From contig JADNRX010000243.1 in NCBI GenBank assembly GCA_015501595.1, positions 20,599 to 84,598 of the forward strand: DNA of 64,000 nt. Reading direction: 5' to 3'. Numbering within the stretch: the stretch's first letter is position 1; the number at the start of each line of letters is the position of its first letter. Shown piece by piece: positions 1-13,540 of this stretch. The stretch comes from Hymenopellis radicata (Eukaryota > Basidiomycota > Agaricomycetes > Agaricales > Physalacriaceae). The notes below the pieces were generated by a model. It was not told the origin of the DNA. It did no database searches and saw nothing but the letters and a program-made list of their open reading frames with translations. Made by a program: the position numbers and the translations under genes.

Positions 1-3000
1 CCCATCGTTATCTCCTCCTTCCAGCTCCTTCCAAATGCATTTGTCGTACTTCCTCTGTCGTGTGCCGCGACAATGCCAAAACGACACGATCCACGGTGAG
101 CGATGCAAGACCATGTCTTGATGTCATGACGGTGAGAAGAGAGGCGGGTCCGGACATCCCGGTCCGCAGCGATAATCTGTAGGTACCAGCGCGGCGTCTA
201 TGCTCTTAACGGTTCACTTGCGTCTTAAAAATGGAACCGGAAGATTCTTTTTTGGCATCAGAAATCCAAATAATTGAGATTGTCCACAGAGGCAAGTCCG
301 AGATTCCGTTAATCATTGACTTGAATGCGCTCAGTCCGGACTCTCCGACGATGAATGAAGACCCCGGGTCCGTGTAAAGTCAGACGGAAAAAGAAGACCA
401 TCAACCCAAGAAAGGGCAGAAGATAACCGCTACGCCACCTTTGCCGCTATGAAGCCGAGTTTCAGGCAGCCATCATCGCTTGTGCCTACCCCCAGTCTCC
501 CATCTCCCTCGCCGCCGCACAAGAAATATAAGGCGGCGTTGTATATCCGCAGACTTGAAAGTCACCGATGTAGCAGACAAAAACTTTTGAGGCGGTCCTT
601 CCAGTGCGAGTCTGAGGATGGAAAGAGCGCGCAATGCGATTGATCACCTGCGAAAGAAGGGTAAGCACGGCTGGCGCTCGACAATTGAACAAAGTACGCA
701 TTAACGGTGCTGACGTTGTGCCAGTCTCCCATCTCCCTCTCTGCTGCACAACACATAAGTATAAGATGAGGCGGTTCTCCCGTGCGCCGTGCGCGTACTA
801 TCTCCCAGCACAAGTTCCACGTGCAGCATGCGCATACGGGAAGGAGAACTTGGACGAAGTACAGGCGGGTGAAGACGTAGACCAACACGGGTGTGTAAAG
901 GGTGGGATAGAAGCAGATGCGGGTGCTTGATGCAGGGCGAGGGAGCAAGATAAAAAGTATCTAGCTGCGACGCAGTGCATGCGCTACAGTTTGACCGCTA
1001 GGCCAAACCGGCTACTATACTCTGTAAATAGTTAGTCCAAATCATAGTACTAAGTATTCTGAATGAAAAACTAACATTTGTACAACCACGGTCGTGGGGT
1101 GGCGAAGAAGAGGAAGCGCAGGGAGGCCAATGACTCGCACCCTCTGAGAAAACATCAGTAAAAAAATGAAGGCACCTGTACAGCATCAGTAACCGCTACG
1201 GCACTTGCGCTGCTAATAGCTGACAATATGTCCTATAAGGCTCTTCCTTGTTCCCCTCCTTCCGCCAACGCGTCTCCATGCAAGACGACTGCATGATGTG
1301 GTCAACAATATGGCTGTACCAACCCGTGCTAGTTGATGACTGTGTCTGCCGGCCCCACCACCGTCTTCTTCTCGCATCGCTCCTTCCTCGTTCGCTCTCG
1401 TGCGCACTTGAAGGCACGTTACGGCGAAAAGAAGATGAGGAGGAGAACTCACCGAGCATTCAATGATAATGACAAGAGACATGTATGCCACGCCTTATGA
1501 AAGCTGTTAGAATAGGCCCAAGACATACTAGAGAGAGGCATCCGATCCGTAAGTCTTCATGGCAGGAGAAGAAAAGCAGGTTCGGGCATCCCGGTCGTAG
1601 GTTATTAACCACCGCCGCGAGAAGGGTGAAGAATCAAGAGAAATCATCAAGGGCGCTACCGCTCCATGGCGCATGACATGGGTCACCGTACATTGTCGAG
1701 GACTGACATAATTAAAAAAATCTACCTGCCCCAGTCAGCACAAAGCAGCGAGTAACCGTTGAGTCACCGCACTGCCGGCAATCCCAGTATTACAAACTTG
1801 AAGAAGGCTCCAAAAAGAAAGGAAGAACAGGAGAAAGACGAAGCTGCAAGCTCAAAGTTTCCGCCCGTTCAAGACAACATCCTGCAGAAGAACATGGGCG
1901 CCAAGTGAGGATTGAAGGCGCATATCGAGTCTATAGCTCATAGACGTCGGAGCAAGAAAAAAAGCGTCGTAACGATCTTGAAGCCCATAACCTGGTTGAA
2001 CTGATAGGTTAAACTGGCTGCTTATGCTTGCCATTTATTTGTCCAAGGTGACGGTCGGATCCAGACAAAGAGGAACGGCATTAAAGCGCAGGCGCGAGAA
2101 GCCCTCCCTGTTCCTAAACACATCCACCTCCGCTAAAACACAATCAGGCTGCTTAAATTGAGACCAAAAAGTGGAGTCATGCTTCGCTCATGGCAGCAAG
2201 TAAGCACTACACCACCTCGGCCGCCAAATTGAAACGAGGATGCCTTGATAGGCGTGGAGCTCAACGCGGGCCTAGACCCGAAAACGATGCAATTCAACTA
2301 GTGAAAGCGGGTAACGCTACCTCGCGAATCGGATCGACAGGGAAACTAGGATGTGCGCGCGGCAGTCGATTATGAGAGGAGCGTGCTCTCCGTCGACAAG
2401 AGAAGGTGTGTATGTGTGATAGGAAGGAGCAGCGAGAGCCGGTCTCGAGGCACTGCAAGGCCCGCGGAAAACTCTTCTTCCTCCTTCTCCTCTTCTTCTC
2501 GTGAGGCGCGCCAAGGGTTATGGACATGGTATCGACAGTGAGGGGAATGGGGCGGAGGAAGGGGTGCTAGCGTCTTCGTCTTACTACTCGGGAGTCGGGT
2601 CCTGTCTCCGTATGGGACGCGAGCACGCTATGGCGGAGCGATGAGACCCAGTCGCGGTGCTCACAAGACATGGGGCCATGGGGACCCCTCCCTCACCTAC
2701 TCCAACCCATCCAAGCCGTGTTTCCCTGGCATCGCGGGTCAATGCCTCGAGTGCGCTGCACGTTGGCGTTCGAGGACGGCGGGGGCGCGCATTGACGTCC
2801 ACGAGGAGGATGACGTGTCCGGAGCAGTGGTGAGCCTGGTGAAGCGACTGCAGAGCAAATCCGAAGAAAACAAAACATCTTTCAACACAGAAGAGCTTCA
2901 CTCAGTTCACTGTCAGTACAACCGCTAGGTCATACTTGCTCATTCATACTAAGAGTGATAGTGATAGTACAGGTAACGCGGAACTCTACTTACAGCGCGT

Positions 3001-6000
3001 ACGTATTGTACTAGAGTACAAAGAATGCCGAAAGATTTTCTCAATCTACACGAGCGTCGGAGGCGGTCCTCCCATTTAAGTTTGAGTTCTGTTCCCATGT
3101 TGCCAAAGCCCAAGCTGTGTCGCACTCTACGTGTTGTACATCGTGGCGGAGAGTTGGAGTTGGGAAGAGGAAATGGATTTGACGCGCAGACGTGAAGGCA
3201 AAGAGTTATGGGCGACTCGAGAGAGAAGAATGTGGTGCGCTAGTACTATGTACCAGACACAAGCGCGCGCTAGATAGGAGCAGGCATTTCACAGAGCAAA
3301 AAGAGGTTCGGAAGGGGGTACGGGCTACAGCTTAACCGTTAAGTCACACTTGCCGGTGATACCTAGGGCAGAGAGTCAGAACAGGATCCCGTGCAAAAGA
3401 ACTAAACCTACTGGGGTGACATTATTAGTTCCGGTCAAGCGTCAAAACACTGAAGAAGAGGATGTTATCATCTCCGCTGAGAACAACACCAGACCACATA
3501 ATAATACTATTACTAGACCCAAAAAGTCTTGATCGGCATATGATGCAAGCATTGGCGACTAGACCGCTGTGCCGCATAGCCGATCATGATGCGTCCGGGC
3601 CTATGCTTGATCTCCACGACCAGCCCACCGTCCAGGAAAGACAGTAACATGCACTGGAGAGATGGGTGCTAGTCTAAGGAAGCAGACTGTGTCCTCAACT
3701 CACGTTACGCGCCGCGCCTTCAGTCCTCGTCGGCCTCTTACTCCCGCTGCACCTTCGGACACACCCCTCTCTCGGGGCTGTTCGAGGAGGACAGGAGCGC
3801 GCATTGACGTCCACAGGGATGACGTGTCCTACGCGTTGTGAGGCAGTTGAAGACAGGGTGGAGCAGTGACGAGCCTGGTGAGGCGACTGCAGAGGCCCGT
3901 GGAAAGCTCAAGCTTGCTCTTTCTCCTCGTCCTCAGCGGTGACTAAATACTCTCCTTCCGACTTGTGGCTCCTTTGGCGCGTTGGCGCCACGCACGAGTC
4001 GCTCATCCAAGGGGTTTACGTGCTGTACGCGACAAGTGCCAGCATCCATTGTCGATTTCAGCCACGACGGCGGGAGGAAAGAGTGTCTGGAATTCCGGTC
4101 CGGTCATCCGCAGTTCAAATCACACCTCAATTACGATTATTACCAGCAGCATCCTGTCATCCTTTCTGCCACTAGCATTACCAGCACCCGTGCCCTAACG
4201 AATAAGGTTGCGATTCCAAGATTGTCAATTATTTTTCCCAACCTAGGAGTTCGTCTCCCCACCTTATGTAGGGACAAGAAGAGCGCAAAGCGACACGAGT
4301 CGTCACAGGAGCGAGATGACCGCGTATTGGATATCCGCCGCTACGTGCTCCAACTCAGGTCAGCTCCAGATGCGGATCCAATAAAAACAAGAGTGCATTG
4401 TCGACGTATTACCCATGAAATATTCTTTTTATGCCTGTCCACCTCCCGCCCCTGAGTCGTGTGTCAGAAGAGACGCTTGAATTGAAAGCTGAGGTCGTCC
4501 GATGTGGGCGAAGGTCACGGTGAAGAGTGAGGACCTGAAGAGGCAGAGAGGAAGATGAAAGTGTGCAGTGATGCGAGAATCTGTATGATTCGCTTGCGGA
4601 AAACTGCAAGCGTGTCGAAAAAAACATCACACTTTTTTGGCTATCAGAGCAGTGCAACCGGTAGGTCATACTCGCTTGTTCACTCTTGTTCATAACAGTG
4701 ATACAGGTGGACTATACATAACGAGTACATACTGTAAAGCATTGCTAAAGTCTAGTAAGCAATCTACATGGTATTTTTCCTTAAAGTCAGCCAAGACAAG
4801 AAAACTTTGGCGCACTTTTGGTCAAATAGTAGCTAGTAGCCGCTGAGCCACTGCTCTTGCAGCAGATAACCAGTGCAGCAAACTTGGAGAAGGCCCACAG
4901 CAAAAACTCGGAGCGACACTGTAGAGAGTCGCGAGCAGAGGTGGGCCTCGCATTCGAGTGCGAGAAGAAACAGACACTGGTCCCGGAGCCACGGAAAGGA
5001 AGAAAAGCCCTACTGCCAGACACAAGCGCGCGATCCTGAACAAAAGACTGACCTGCCCGTCGCAAGACCTGTGCAAAAATCAAATCCGATAAATTGGGCA
5101 AACAAGGCAGCAAGTAACCGCTAGACTACTATCCCCGATTAGTCGCGAGTGATAGGCAGCAATAAGGCCCGGCCACAAGGTATCGAATCCAAAAAGTTAC
5201 CCCTTTTCCACAGAAAGATCATTGGCACTAGGTAGCAGTGGCCTATCCACCATGAAGTAAACTGGATGCGTGTATGGAGAAGACGATGAGGCTGTTTCCA
5301 ATTGAGGGGGAGATACATCGAAGGCTCCCTCTCCCTCTCCTCTTCACCTCCATAGGCACCCTAAGCCCTCTCCGGATACCATCATCCTCCTGCAAACGGG
5401 CGGGGCACGCACAGTTGAGGTGCACAACCTCTTCGAGCTACGCTTTAGACGACCGCGTAGTATCTGAACATGACGAACAACGCCACGCCGTTATCCCGAA
5501 CAAAGTTCTGAGCTCCGCCGTCGCCAAAAACAAGACCTGCGGAAAAGAGTTAGACTCATGAACGTTTGTCTACAGCACACTTACGTCGGCCCAGCTTGGA
5601 CACCCTGTCCTTCCTTTGTCTTCCGGTCATCTGTCCGATTGAAACTTCTCCGCATCCATTCCTGTAATCGAAGAGTACCGCATATTGTCACGCCTTGTGC
5701 GGAAACAGCGTGCGGTAGTCCCATCTTAACGGTAGTCTGAGTATGCAGTTCTCGTTGATGCAGACGTCCACGTAGAGCCGCTGCTCCGCGTGTGGATGTC
5801 AAAATGGATAAGCAAATGAGGCGAGACCTCTCCCTTGGAGTACAAGAGGAGTCGGGTGTCACTAGTTGAGGCGGTCCGCAACGGTGACTAGGTCCTTGTC
5901 TTTCGACTTGGAACTCCCGTTCTACGTAGTCACGCTGTACGCTTGACACTCCCAGACGCTTAACAGTCGACAGCCCAAGTACCAGCATCCGTGTCGATTT

Positions 6001-8080
6001 CAACCATGACGGCGGGGAGGAAAGTCGTCCGGAACCAAAGCGTCACCCAAACCAGACCTGCGAAGGCGTTAAATTTACGAACGTTCATCTAGAGCACACT
6101 TACATTGGCCTACCTTCAACATTTGAACGTCCTGTTCTTTGGGTCCTTCGTCGTGCAGTCACCCATCTAGCTGAAACTGCTCCCATCAGAGGCCCCAAAT
6201 CGATTCGTCGCCGCTAGCGAGATGATACGGCATTCATAACCGTTCAAGGTCGCGTCTAATCAGGCCTTGTGCGGGAACGGCGCGCAGCAGTCTGAGTCCC
6301 ATCTCGATGATAGCGACCATAGGTAGTATCTCGTTCATGCAGACGCATAATCCTCGAAGGAAATGCCGATAAAGTCCGTGTGGAACTGCTGCTCCGGGTG
6401 TGAATCTGAAGGAAGATGTTAGGTCCCAATCAAGAGGGAACTGTGCAGGTCGCGTAAGCATTAGCGAGGGTGGCCTTGCGTCCGAGTCGGCGATCATTAG
6501 ACAGCGCCGGGAAGGACATGGTCGTGGTCGTTCTTGAGATACAAACGACTGCAAGAACCGCCGCGGCGGAGCTCTCACCCTCGTCGTGGCGCGAGGAGCG
6601 ATAGCTGGGATATTGGTAGTTTGGTCTGGACGAAGAAGTATCTTTGCCGGCATCCATCATGCCCATGGGCTATCGAATAAAAGTGCGGTGATCCAATCCA
6701 TGCAATCCATGGCCGGATACATAGCTGCTCCCTGAATGAAATCCTGCGAAAATCGCTCTTCGTGATCCCCGTTCTGTTTTTGAAAGGCTCGGCATCAGGT
6801 AGCGATTCAGCGGGGACGTTATCCTTCATCCGAAGAGGATGTTCATCAGTCCGTGGCGAACACGCTCGTGCGCAGGTAGTTTGAGGCGTCCTAAGTCATG
6901 CAGTTACAGAGCGTGATCATGAAAAGCCGTCTACATTCGGAAGCCTAGTTTACATCGTAGCACAGCGAACGTCTGCAATGTGGTCTTGAGTACAAGCGAG
7001 TGCACGATAATAATATTAATTGGGAAAACGCACCTAATACCAGACTCATATTTCGCTCATTTTCATACGCTTTCACAGTCGTTGTCCTTGTTTCCGAGTA
7101 TGATCTGGCCACAGGGAGGACGATTGGAGGACGATGATGATGGGAGTGAAAGAGAAGAGGCTGTCGATCGTTTTTACCTCCTGCCATCATCATGACCGAG
7201 CATGAGCTCGATACGCGTCACGTCTCTGGAGGAAATCATCGCGCAGACAATTTCATGGCCAACGAAAGTTAAACGGAGCGTAGAAATAAACGTTTCCTCA
7301 ATACTTCTATGTACGTCTTTGTTTCTTTCATTTTGAATCTTTCGGCTCATAGTCATTGTACCAGAGTACTCAGATGCAGCGGATATCACCTCTCACTCAA
7401 AGGATTTTTGTGGACGAATGCCGAAACGCATCTGGGAAACAATAGACAGATGTGTAAAACACTCGCCGCAGGAGACATAGGCTTGGTGCGTAGTCAAATT
7501 GTGTATCTTCGACAACGCATAAACTCATCTATACGAATCAGCGCCTTGCTTTGTCTGGAAATCGTACCGTATGCGAAAGCGGCATTTAAACAAGCTATGT
7601 CGAAGCGCCTTTGCCATCAATCCGGTCAGCGTTGCATCATTCATCCCAAGTTGTTCGTAGTGCGGTCCACCTGAAAACATCGATATCACCCTTGTTCTAA
7701 GATGCCTCTCTCAGCAGACCGGAACACCTATCTTCGCCGACGTCGTAGGTGATGCATCTAAGTCTCCACCCGTCTTCGGACACGTTTTGACGCCGCGACA
7801 GATCCGATACAACACGCGCGGGCACGGACAGAGTGCGATGCTGATGGACCCTTGAGGCATATGGGACTGCCAGAGGATTTCGATGCGGTTGTGGACGCGT
7901 CGTGGGATGGTGTCTCGTTTCACGTTGATGAAGACTTTCGCCGCGGCGCATCTCCGAGAGCACGGGAGGTGCGTGCAATCTTTCATCCTCTAGTGTATTG
8001 ACATCTCATCCAACCTTTCAGCTGCGCACATCGCCGATATTTTATCGGTCTACTCGCCTTCACATTCCTTGAAGCCTACG
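1..8080. other. Decayed repeat-rich DNA without a convincing gene
   Basis: No reading frame here shows a recognisable domain or consistent splicing. Most of the block is degenerate dispersed repeats. Some stretches recur within the window: a G-rich piece near 143-175, 4085-4130 and 11695-11740 that shares variants of GTCCGGAATTCCGGTCCGG, and a piece near 5640-5815 resembling 6180-6420. Minus-strand ORFs at 5581-6003 and 6234-6653 cover those last two related pieces and are probably decayed copies of one source. A minus ORF at 6575-6829 looks protein-like but I cannot assign it. Confidence 0.6.
420..5210 (-). repeat. Dispersed tRNA-derived (SINE-like) elements, cluster 1
   Basis: A 13-nt motif, AACCGYTAGGTCA on the plus strand, recurs at 425, 993, 1191, 1754, 2920, 3334, 4656, 4838 and 5116. 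Its reverse complement, TGACCTAGCGGTT, fits the tRNA/SINE A box (TRGCNNAGYNGG). Several copies come in pairs about 130-260 nt apart (993/1191, 4656/4838), and the flanks share further words such as AAAAGAACTGACCTGC-like and CACTGAAGAAGAGG-like strings. A B-box-like GGTATCGAATCC lies near 5180. The motif count is read directly; origin from a tRNA is inference. Confidence 0.55.
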
Positions 8081-8690
8081 AGCAACACCTATCTTCGTCC
8101 ACGTTGTAGGCGACCTATCCAAGACCACTAACACTTGTCTCCATACACGGCGTTTGCCTGGGAGGTCTGGTGTTGGACGCGATCTTTGCAGATTTTCGGT
8201 GATGTGTTTAACCTTTCTCCTCGACTTTGTTTAATTTTGATACGACATGCGCAGGCTCGGGCAGAGTTCTGTACTTGTCTGCAGGCGCAATACCCCATCA
8301 GGAACCGACACTCGCGGAAAGAGTATATCATTTATGTGGCTGGTCGGGCGGTTCAAGCAGCTCATGTCATCCAATTCGCTTGTGGTTTAGTCGACTATAT
8401 ATCCGAAGTGGTTCGTGGACCGCGTGCAGCCTTGAGTGCGCTACTACGTGCCGGTACAGGTCGACTTGTCGGATTCCCATGACGCGCTTGTGTTCTTCCG
8501 CGCGCGGCAGCTTGGATGGTGTTGGGGGACATGATGATTTGGCTGCTGGCACGCAAGATTGCTTTGGAGGGACTCAGGGAGTCGGACGTAGAGATGTCGC
8601 GTGTTCTGAGTCTAATATTCGACAGACTTTTCCTTGATTATGACGGGGTGATGAATTTGAACCGAAACGAACTGTTTCTTGCGCTTTGAT
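7720..8690 (+). pseudogene. Unidentified decayed coding remnant with an internal duplication
   Basis: Two related segments start near 7722 and 8084 with an almost identical string (ACACCTATCTTCG). Plus-strand frames at 8135-8482 and about 8490-8688 have protein-like composition, the second ending in an acidic, EF-hand-like stretch (LDYDGVMNLNRNEL) before a TGA. No ATG-to-stop model joins them, so I treat them as remnants. I do not recognise the family. Confidence 0.25.
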
Positions 8691-8850
8691 TCGAGCCCTG
8701 GGCTGATATATTATTTGTAAACTACGGGTTGTATGATTCGGTGAATTGTAGAGTGCTAGCGTTTGCTGTATGTCCACGTTGTTGGTACGCCCTCGGCTTT
8801 AGCGATGGTATGCCCGATCAAGGTTGCTTTCCTACCACCACCACTACGCA

Positions 8851-10353
8851 ATGTCCGTCCTTCCTCTAGAGCTGCTACTGCTCATTTTCGACGAGACCTC
8901 AGTTCAGACATTGACTTCTCTATCTCTATGCTCTCATCAAACACGAATCTTGGTTTTCCGACTGCTGTACCGTCACGTCGCATTCAAGAACAATAAGGAG
9001 CTATCCCAATTCCGTTCACGCGTCATTTCGGAGGCGAATGGTGGGACTCTTATTGATGAGTTGCGCATCGCAGACCATGTACGCCACTTGGAATTTGGCG
9101 GTGGCAGCGATGTAGAGTACGATGAGGATGAGTTGGAGCTGTTGGCATCGACGCTACAACATATGAAGGCTCTACGTGGATTGACGTGGTCGGCACTGCT
9201 CCCAGAAGATCGCACCATCTTCTCCGCCATTGGAACAGCTTGCAAAAGCCTCCAAAATCTTAGTTTCCATCTTGAGCAGTTCTTTGACGGTGACGATGGT
9301 GAGTGAGCTCAGGTTGGGAAATGTTCATCGTTGAAACCATTTTAGATGATTACACGTCAACTCTTTTCGGGTTCAAAGGACTTACACGCTTGGAGATCTT
9401 GGCGCCTTCGACGTGTACGTCTCGTATTCTATTCTCACATGCTAGACGCTCACGTTCTCTAGTTCTCGACAGTGGAAAGTTGCCAAGCAGCATGGTTGAT
9501 ATGATTAGGGCGTCTCCAAATCTCGTAACCCTCGATTTATCGCTGAATACTTACGGCGCCCCGCGCCCTAAGTGGGATATCGACATGCTTTTCCAATCCA
9601 TCGACATTGCGCCTACTACTCTGAGGCTTCGCAAGGCGGCTGACCTCGATCTTCATGTATTCACTGATTCCACGAAACCTGCGCCCTTTCGTTCTTTCCT
9701 CCTGGCTCATCATGAAAAAATCACATCCCTTGCACTTCCTGCGCCACGAGAAGATTTCGCACACGGTCCTCCGAGTCTAAATCTCCCGCCTGACACGCTT
9801 CCAGTACTACGAGAATTTGAAGGGACCATCTACTGGTGCTCTCAACTATCAAAGCTACAAGTCGCCTTCAAACTCGAAAGTCTCACAGTCCTTTCGGAGC
9901 GCTCGCTCTTCGAGGATGGCAAGGGCGACATGTTCCTAGAAGCGCTTCGAGCCTTTTCTTCGCTCCAAGCATTGCACATATTCGACAGAGAAACCTTCCT
10001 TTGTGCCGAGGACTTGAAGGGTATTGTAGACAATGCCCCTCATCTTGAGTCCCTCACATGTGCCTTCTCTACCTTGGAAACAGCGGTATGTCTATGCATT
10101 AGCTATAAGCACTTGCTTACTGATTTCATAGGATACCATTGGTTCTCAACTGTCATGCCTCAACTTACGGGTGTTAGCAGCTCATAGCCCCATGATTGAC
10201 TCCGAAGAATTTGTTCGGACTCTGGCGAAATATTGTGCTTCTCTGGTAATGGTTGAAGACCTCTACCTGCATGATTACGGGTTACGCTCGGTGATGACTA
10301 TCCTCAGGAAGGAAGGTGGTATCGAATTAGAGGTGTCGGAAACACACATATGA
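8851..10353 (+). CDS. F-box domain protein (LRR-like tail), 3 exons
   Basis: A 469-residue protein from exons 8851-9298, 9346-10085 and 10132-10353. Introns are 47 and 46 nt, begin GTGAGT and GTATGT, end in TAG, and both keep the frame. The ATG at 8851 is chosen because it immediately precedes the F-box (LPLELLLLIFDE, residues about 4-15), a motif that in this family binds Skp1 to recruit substrates to an SCF ubiquitin ligase. The rest is a degenerate leucine-rich array (for example SLQNLSFHLEQFF, LTRLEIL). Such F-box/LRR proteins are greatly expanded in mushrooms and their substrates are mostly unknown. No disruption is visible. It is flanked on both sides by repeat debris. The F-box assignment is firm; a specific role cannot be given. 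Confidence 0.85.
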
Positions 10354-12900
10354 ACGGTGGCGCTTGCTTATGCTTACGATGTACATTGTGTGAGCTGCTA
10401 CGGTAAATTATGTATTGCCATGTGTGTTCGCCGACATTCTTGGCATCCGAATTCGAGCGCGACAGTGTGCTTTTCGATGGTCACTCATGTTGCCCTAGAC
10501 GAGGCTAGCAGTCGGTGCTCCAGGAAATCGTGCTCCTCCGCGGAAAGCCCTACTCACAAGGTGTAACTTTTACTATGCACACCGCACATAGCAGAATATG
10601 GTAGCCGCTACCTCTGCTGCTGATTAGATCAAAGGATTAGGCAGGAACATCTTCCAGTGCTGAAACCTAGATCAAAGGCAGTAAGTATGACATACCTACC
10701 GACATAGCAAGACTGGACGGTGCTCGAGGAGAGAAGGGCATTGACACTGACCCCCTGAGTCTCCAATTTCCATGCACCCTCCCAGCCCTCTGCGCCAGTC
10801 ATGGCAAACAGGACGGTGCCGAGTATGAGGTGCTTGATGACAGGCGGCCGCGAGATATTGAGAGTTAGCCCTTCCTCCTTCTCCAGGTGAAGGATGCCTG
10901 CTAGCTGCGTGGAGTTCTTCATCAACGGATTCAAGAAAAAATGCTACAGACATATCTATAGGCGCAGTCAACCGCGCTTCCTTACTTGGATGGGCGTTTA
11001 CCGTAGTAACAATAAAACACAATTCGAATTTCGAACACTCATATGCTACAGCTTAACCGTTAGGTTACACTAGCCGCTACCTACACTTGAGAGTCAGCCT
11101 GAATAGCATCCCAAACAAAAGAACTGACTCGCCCCAACTACTAAGCATCAAAACGCCGAGGAAGGAAGAAAAAGTCGTAGCCGGTACAGTGACGCGAGGA
11201 GTACATGATACCACTGTCGCATCTCCTCTGCACCCCGCCCATCGCAAGACTAGTCTGCAGAAATTCAGACCTCCAAAAGTGAGACCTCGGAAGAATGCAG
11301 TGGGCCACACTAGGCAGTAACCGCTAGACCACTGCCCCCGACTGGCCTTGAGGGACAAGCGGGAAATAAGGTTGGGCCACAAGGTCTCGAACCCAAAAAA
11401 TGAATTCAGGATTCAAATCAAGACGTCCACAGGTAGTAGTGACCACTTCACCACCGAGGACAGCAGAAGGAGCGCGTATTTCAAACGCATTCAGGATGAC
11501 GCCAACATGATTCGCCCCGTCTCCACGAGCCATCCTCGACACGAGAAGCTGAGAACGGAGATACATCATCCAAAGTTCCCTCTCCTCTTCCTCTCCACGA
11601 GCATCCTTGTTCTCCAATATGCACTGTAGCTCGTAGTTCAAGAACGCCGGTCCACGATGAGCGACGACCAACAGTCATTGTGGAGAAAAAGAAAAAGTGT
11701 CCGGAATTCCGCTCCGGCGCTCCGCCCATGAAATTTAGCAGAAAAACGAGGGGGGTAGACAAGAGGAAAGAGGGATGTACAGGTGAGAAGACGAACACAG
11801 CACGTCATCAGGACGAAGATTAAAGAGGGCGAAGGGCGAAAGAAAGGAGATGAGCACTGCAGAGCAAATGATCCTCATTCGTAGTGTAACAAAAGGTTTG
11901 GGCCTCATCTCAACCCCAGAGCATGCGCTACATGTACCGTTAGGCTAGATGGGCGACGGAGATCTACTACGAAAAGACAAAATGTATCTGAGTCGCAATA
12001 GGATCGCGAGCAAGAAACTCACATCTTGTCCTAGGCCAAGCAATAGAAGACATACTTAGCAGGGACTGCATGAATGGACGAATGTGCGGCTGGCGGCGGA
12101 CAACAGCAGGCGGTACGTGTCCCCCCGCCATCAACATGTCGCGGAAAGTCACACCCCAAAAATACACATTCACACCGTTATATGACGGACGGTAAGCAAA
12201 CCGGTACCGCTGCACTACCTCTGCCGTCAATGGTGGAAACAAGCACGCCTGGAACAACACCGAACCCAGACCCGGGTCGTCGCTCGAAAGGCGTATAAAA
12301 GAAAACTCAACTCGTCGCAAAGACGTATAGAGAAAAATGCATATACACGTGAGGGAGGAGACCTGAGAGGCTTCAAGTTAACGTAGCAGAAAAAGATTGA
12401 TGATGGTATGCGGTACTACAGCTCGCGCTTTAACCGTTAGGTCACGCCGGCTACAGCAGGTACCGGCAGACAGTCAGTTTGGGATCCCGAATGAAAGACC
12501 TGAGTTGCCGAGGTGACACGATCCATCCTAGGAAGAAAGGAGAAGAGGAGAGTCTAGGTTGGCCGAAGCCGCGAGGAGTACCATCCACGAGAAGTCGCGC
12601 CAAGATCTCCATAAATTAAAACATCAATTCCCAATCGCGTACAGCTTAGTACACGCGAGAGTTAAAGCAACATTGAAACTCGGGAAGCAGAAATACAGGC
12701 GGGAAGTGTGAAGATGGAAGGAGGGCGCCCTGCGATGACGGGGTCCTCTCTGTCTGCCATCATCTTCTCCTCGGGGCGTGCACAGTCGAGATGGCAGGAG
12801 GACTTCGTGGCAGAGCTATGCTCCTCTTCCTTCTACCCCCTCCCTTCTTCACTCATCCGCAGTGTCGTCGTACAACTTGTCGCTGTTGAACAGAGGAATC
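10354..12900. other. Intergenic repeat debris with minor minus-strand ORF fragments
   Basis: Minus-strand frames at 10629-11022 and 11967-12320 look weakly protein-like but lack a domain I recognise and are bounded by repeat sequence. SINE-like motifs occur at 11055, 11319, 11935 and 12432. No gene is supported. Confidence 0.5.
11041..12560 (-). repeat. SINE-like elements, cluster 2
   Basis: A-box-like 13-mers at 11055, 11319, 11935 and 12432. The copies at 3334, 11055, 12432 and about 15320 share an extended body: the motif, then an AGAGTCAG word, a GATCCC word, an AAAAGAACTGAC-like word and a run related to GAAGAAGGAAGAAG. This marks one dispersed family about 200 nt long. A string GGTCTCGAACCC at about 11383 fits a B box on either strand. 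Confidence 0.5.
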
Positions 12901-12929
12901 TGCAGCGAGCGTAAGGCGGGAATGAGCGA

Positions 12930-13220
12930 TAACCACAGTCAACGACGTACACTACGCCATCGATAGTGAGCGACGTTTCGGCAATATTGCTAGCAATAAC
13001 AACTTTGCGACTGGGTGGTCCAGCGGAGAGAGCTCGAAGACCTTGATCGTCTGCGGAGAGCGAGGCGTGGAGTGGGATGAGTTGAGTGAGGTGATGTCCT
13101 TGGAATTCCATATGGGTATGGTCTCGGCTTGCGCGTTGATCTCGCGACACGCGTCTTAGATCTCCTTCGCGCCCACCAAGATGTCGACAGGTCCCTCCGT
13201 ATCCATCTGCCCATCTCCAC
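12930..13220 (-). pseudogene. DEAH-box RNA helicase fragment (Prp22/Prp43-like)
   Basis: The minus strand at 13090-12932 reads LIPLHASLSADDQ and then SNIAETSLTIDGVVYVVDCG, which is helicase motif V and its flank in spliceosomal DEAH helicases. Just upstream, another frame (13218-13125) reads GPVDILVGAKEI, a stop codon, then DACREINAQAE, matching the segment that precedes it in the family (DILVFLTGEEEIEDACREIN). The in-frame stop, the frame change and the absence of motifs I-IV and VI show a dead fragment of an ATP-dependent RNA helicase. It sits inside SINE-like repeat DNA, so it may have been copied or carried there by a mobile element. Confidence 0.75.
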
Positions 13221-13360
13221 ATTTCATCCTCTCAGTACTCCCACTGATGCACCTCCAGACGCGCGCTCTCGGCTAATCATACGAGACGGCGTCTTGTGCG
13301 AGGTGATGGAGAGACGCAGACGGTGGCGGACAAAAGCGACAGTCTAAATGCCAGCGTCCA

Positions 13361-13540
13361 AAGTCCAGCGTTCCCTGAGCGGACAAGACGGAGTCGTTTT
13401 CGAGGTGGTTATAAACACGGAGGAGCGACGAATGCCTGACAAGCGCATCTCCACCGAGGAAAGCGGTGACTACCACGCCATCTCCCGAATCGCGTGTCCT
13501 TTCTCGTGCGGTGCTCGCCAGTGAAGTTCACGTCGTCGAC
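13361..13540. repeat. Diverged duplicate, copy 1 (partner 15785-15990)
   Basis: This segment and 15785-15990 share the same order of words: TCCAAAGTCCAG, CCCTGAGC, GACAA, TTTTCGAGGTGG, GAGCGAC, AATGCCTG, CTCCACC, GTGACTACCAC-like. Copy 2 has an insertion of about 30 nt. Both lie downstream of related text (near 13210 and 15610), so the original duplicated unit was probably larger. Confidence 0.6.

Noticed and set aside
13273..13476. Minus frame with LLRVYNHLEND as the helicase C-terminal HLTLLNVY motif
   Set aside because: It would lie upstream of motif V on the minus strand, the wrong order for a DEAH helicase, and the resemblance is weak.
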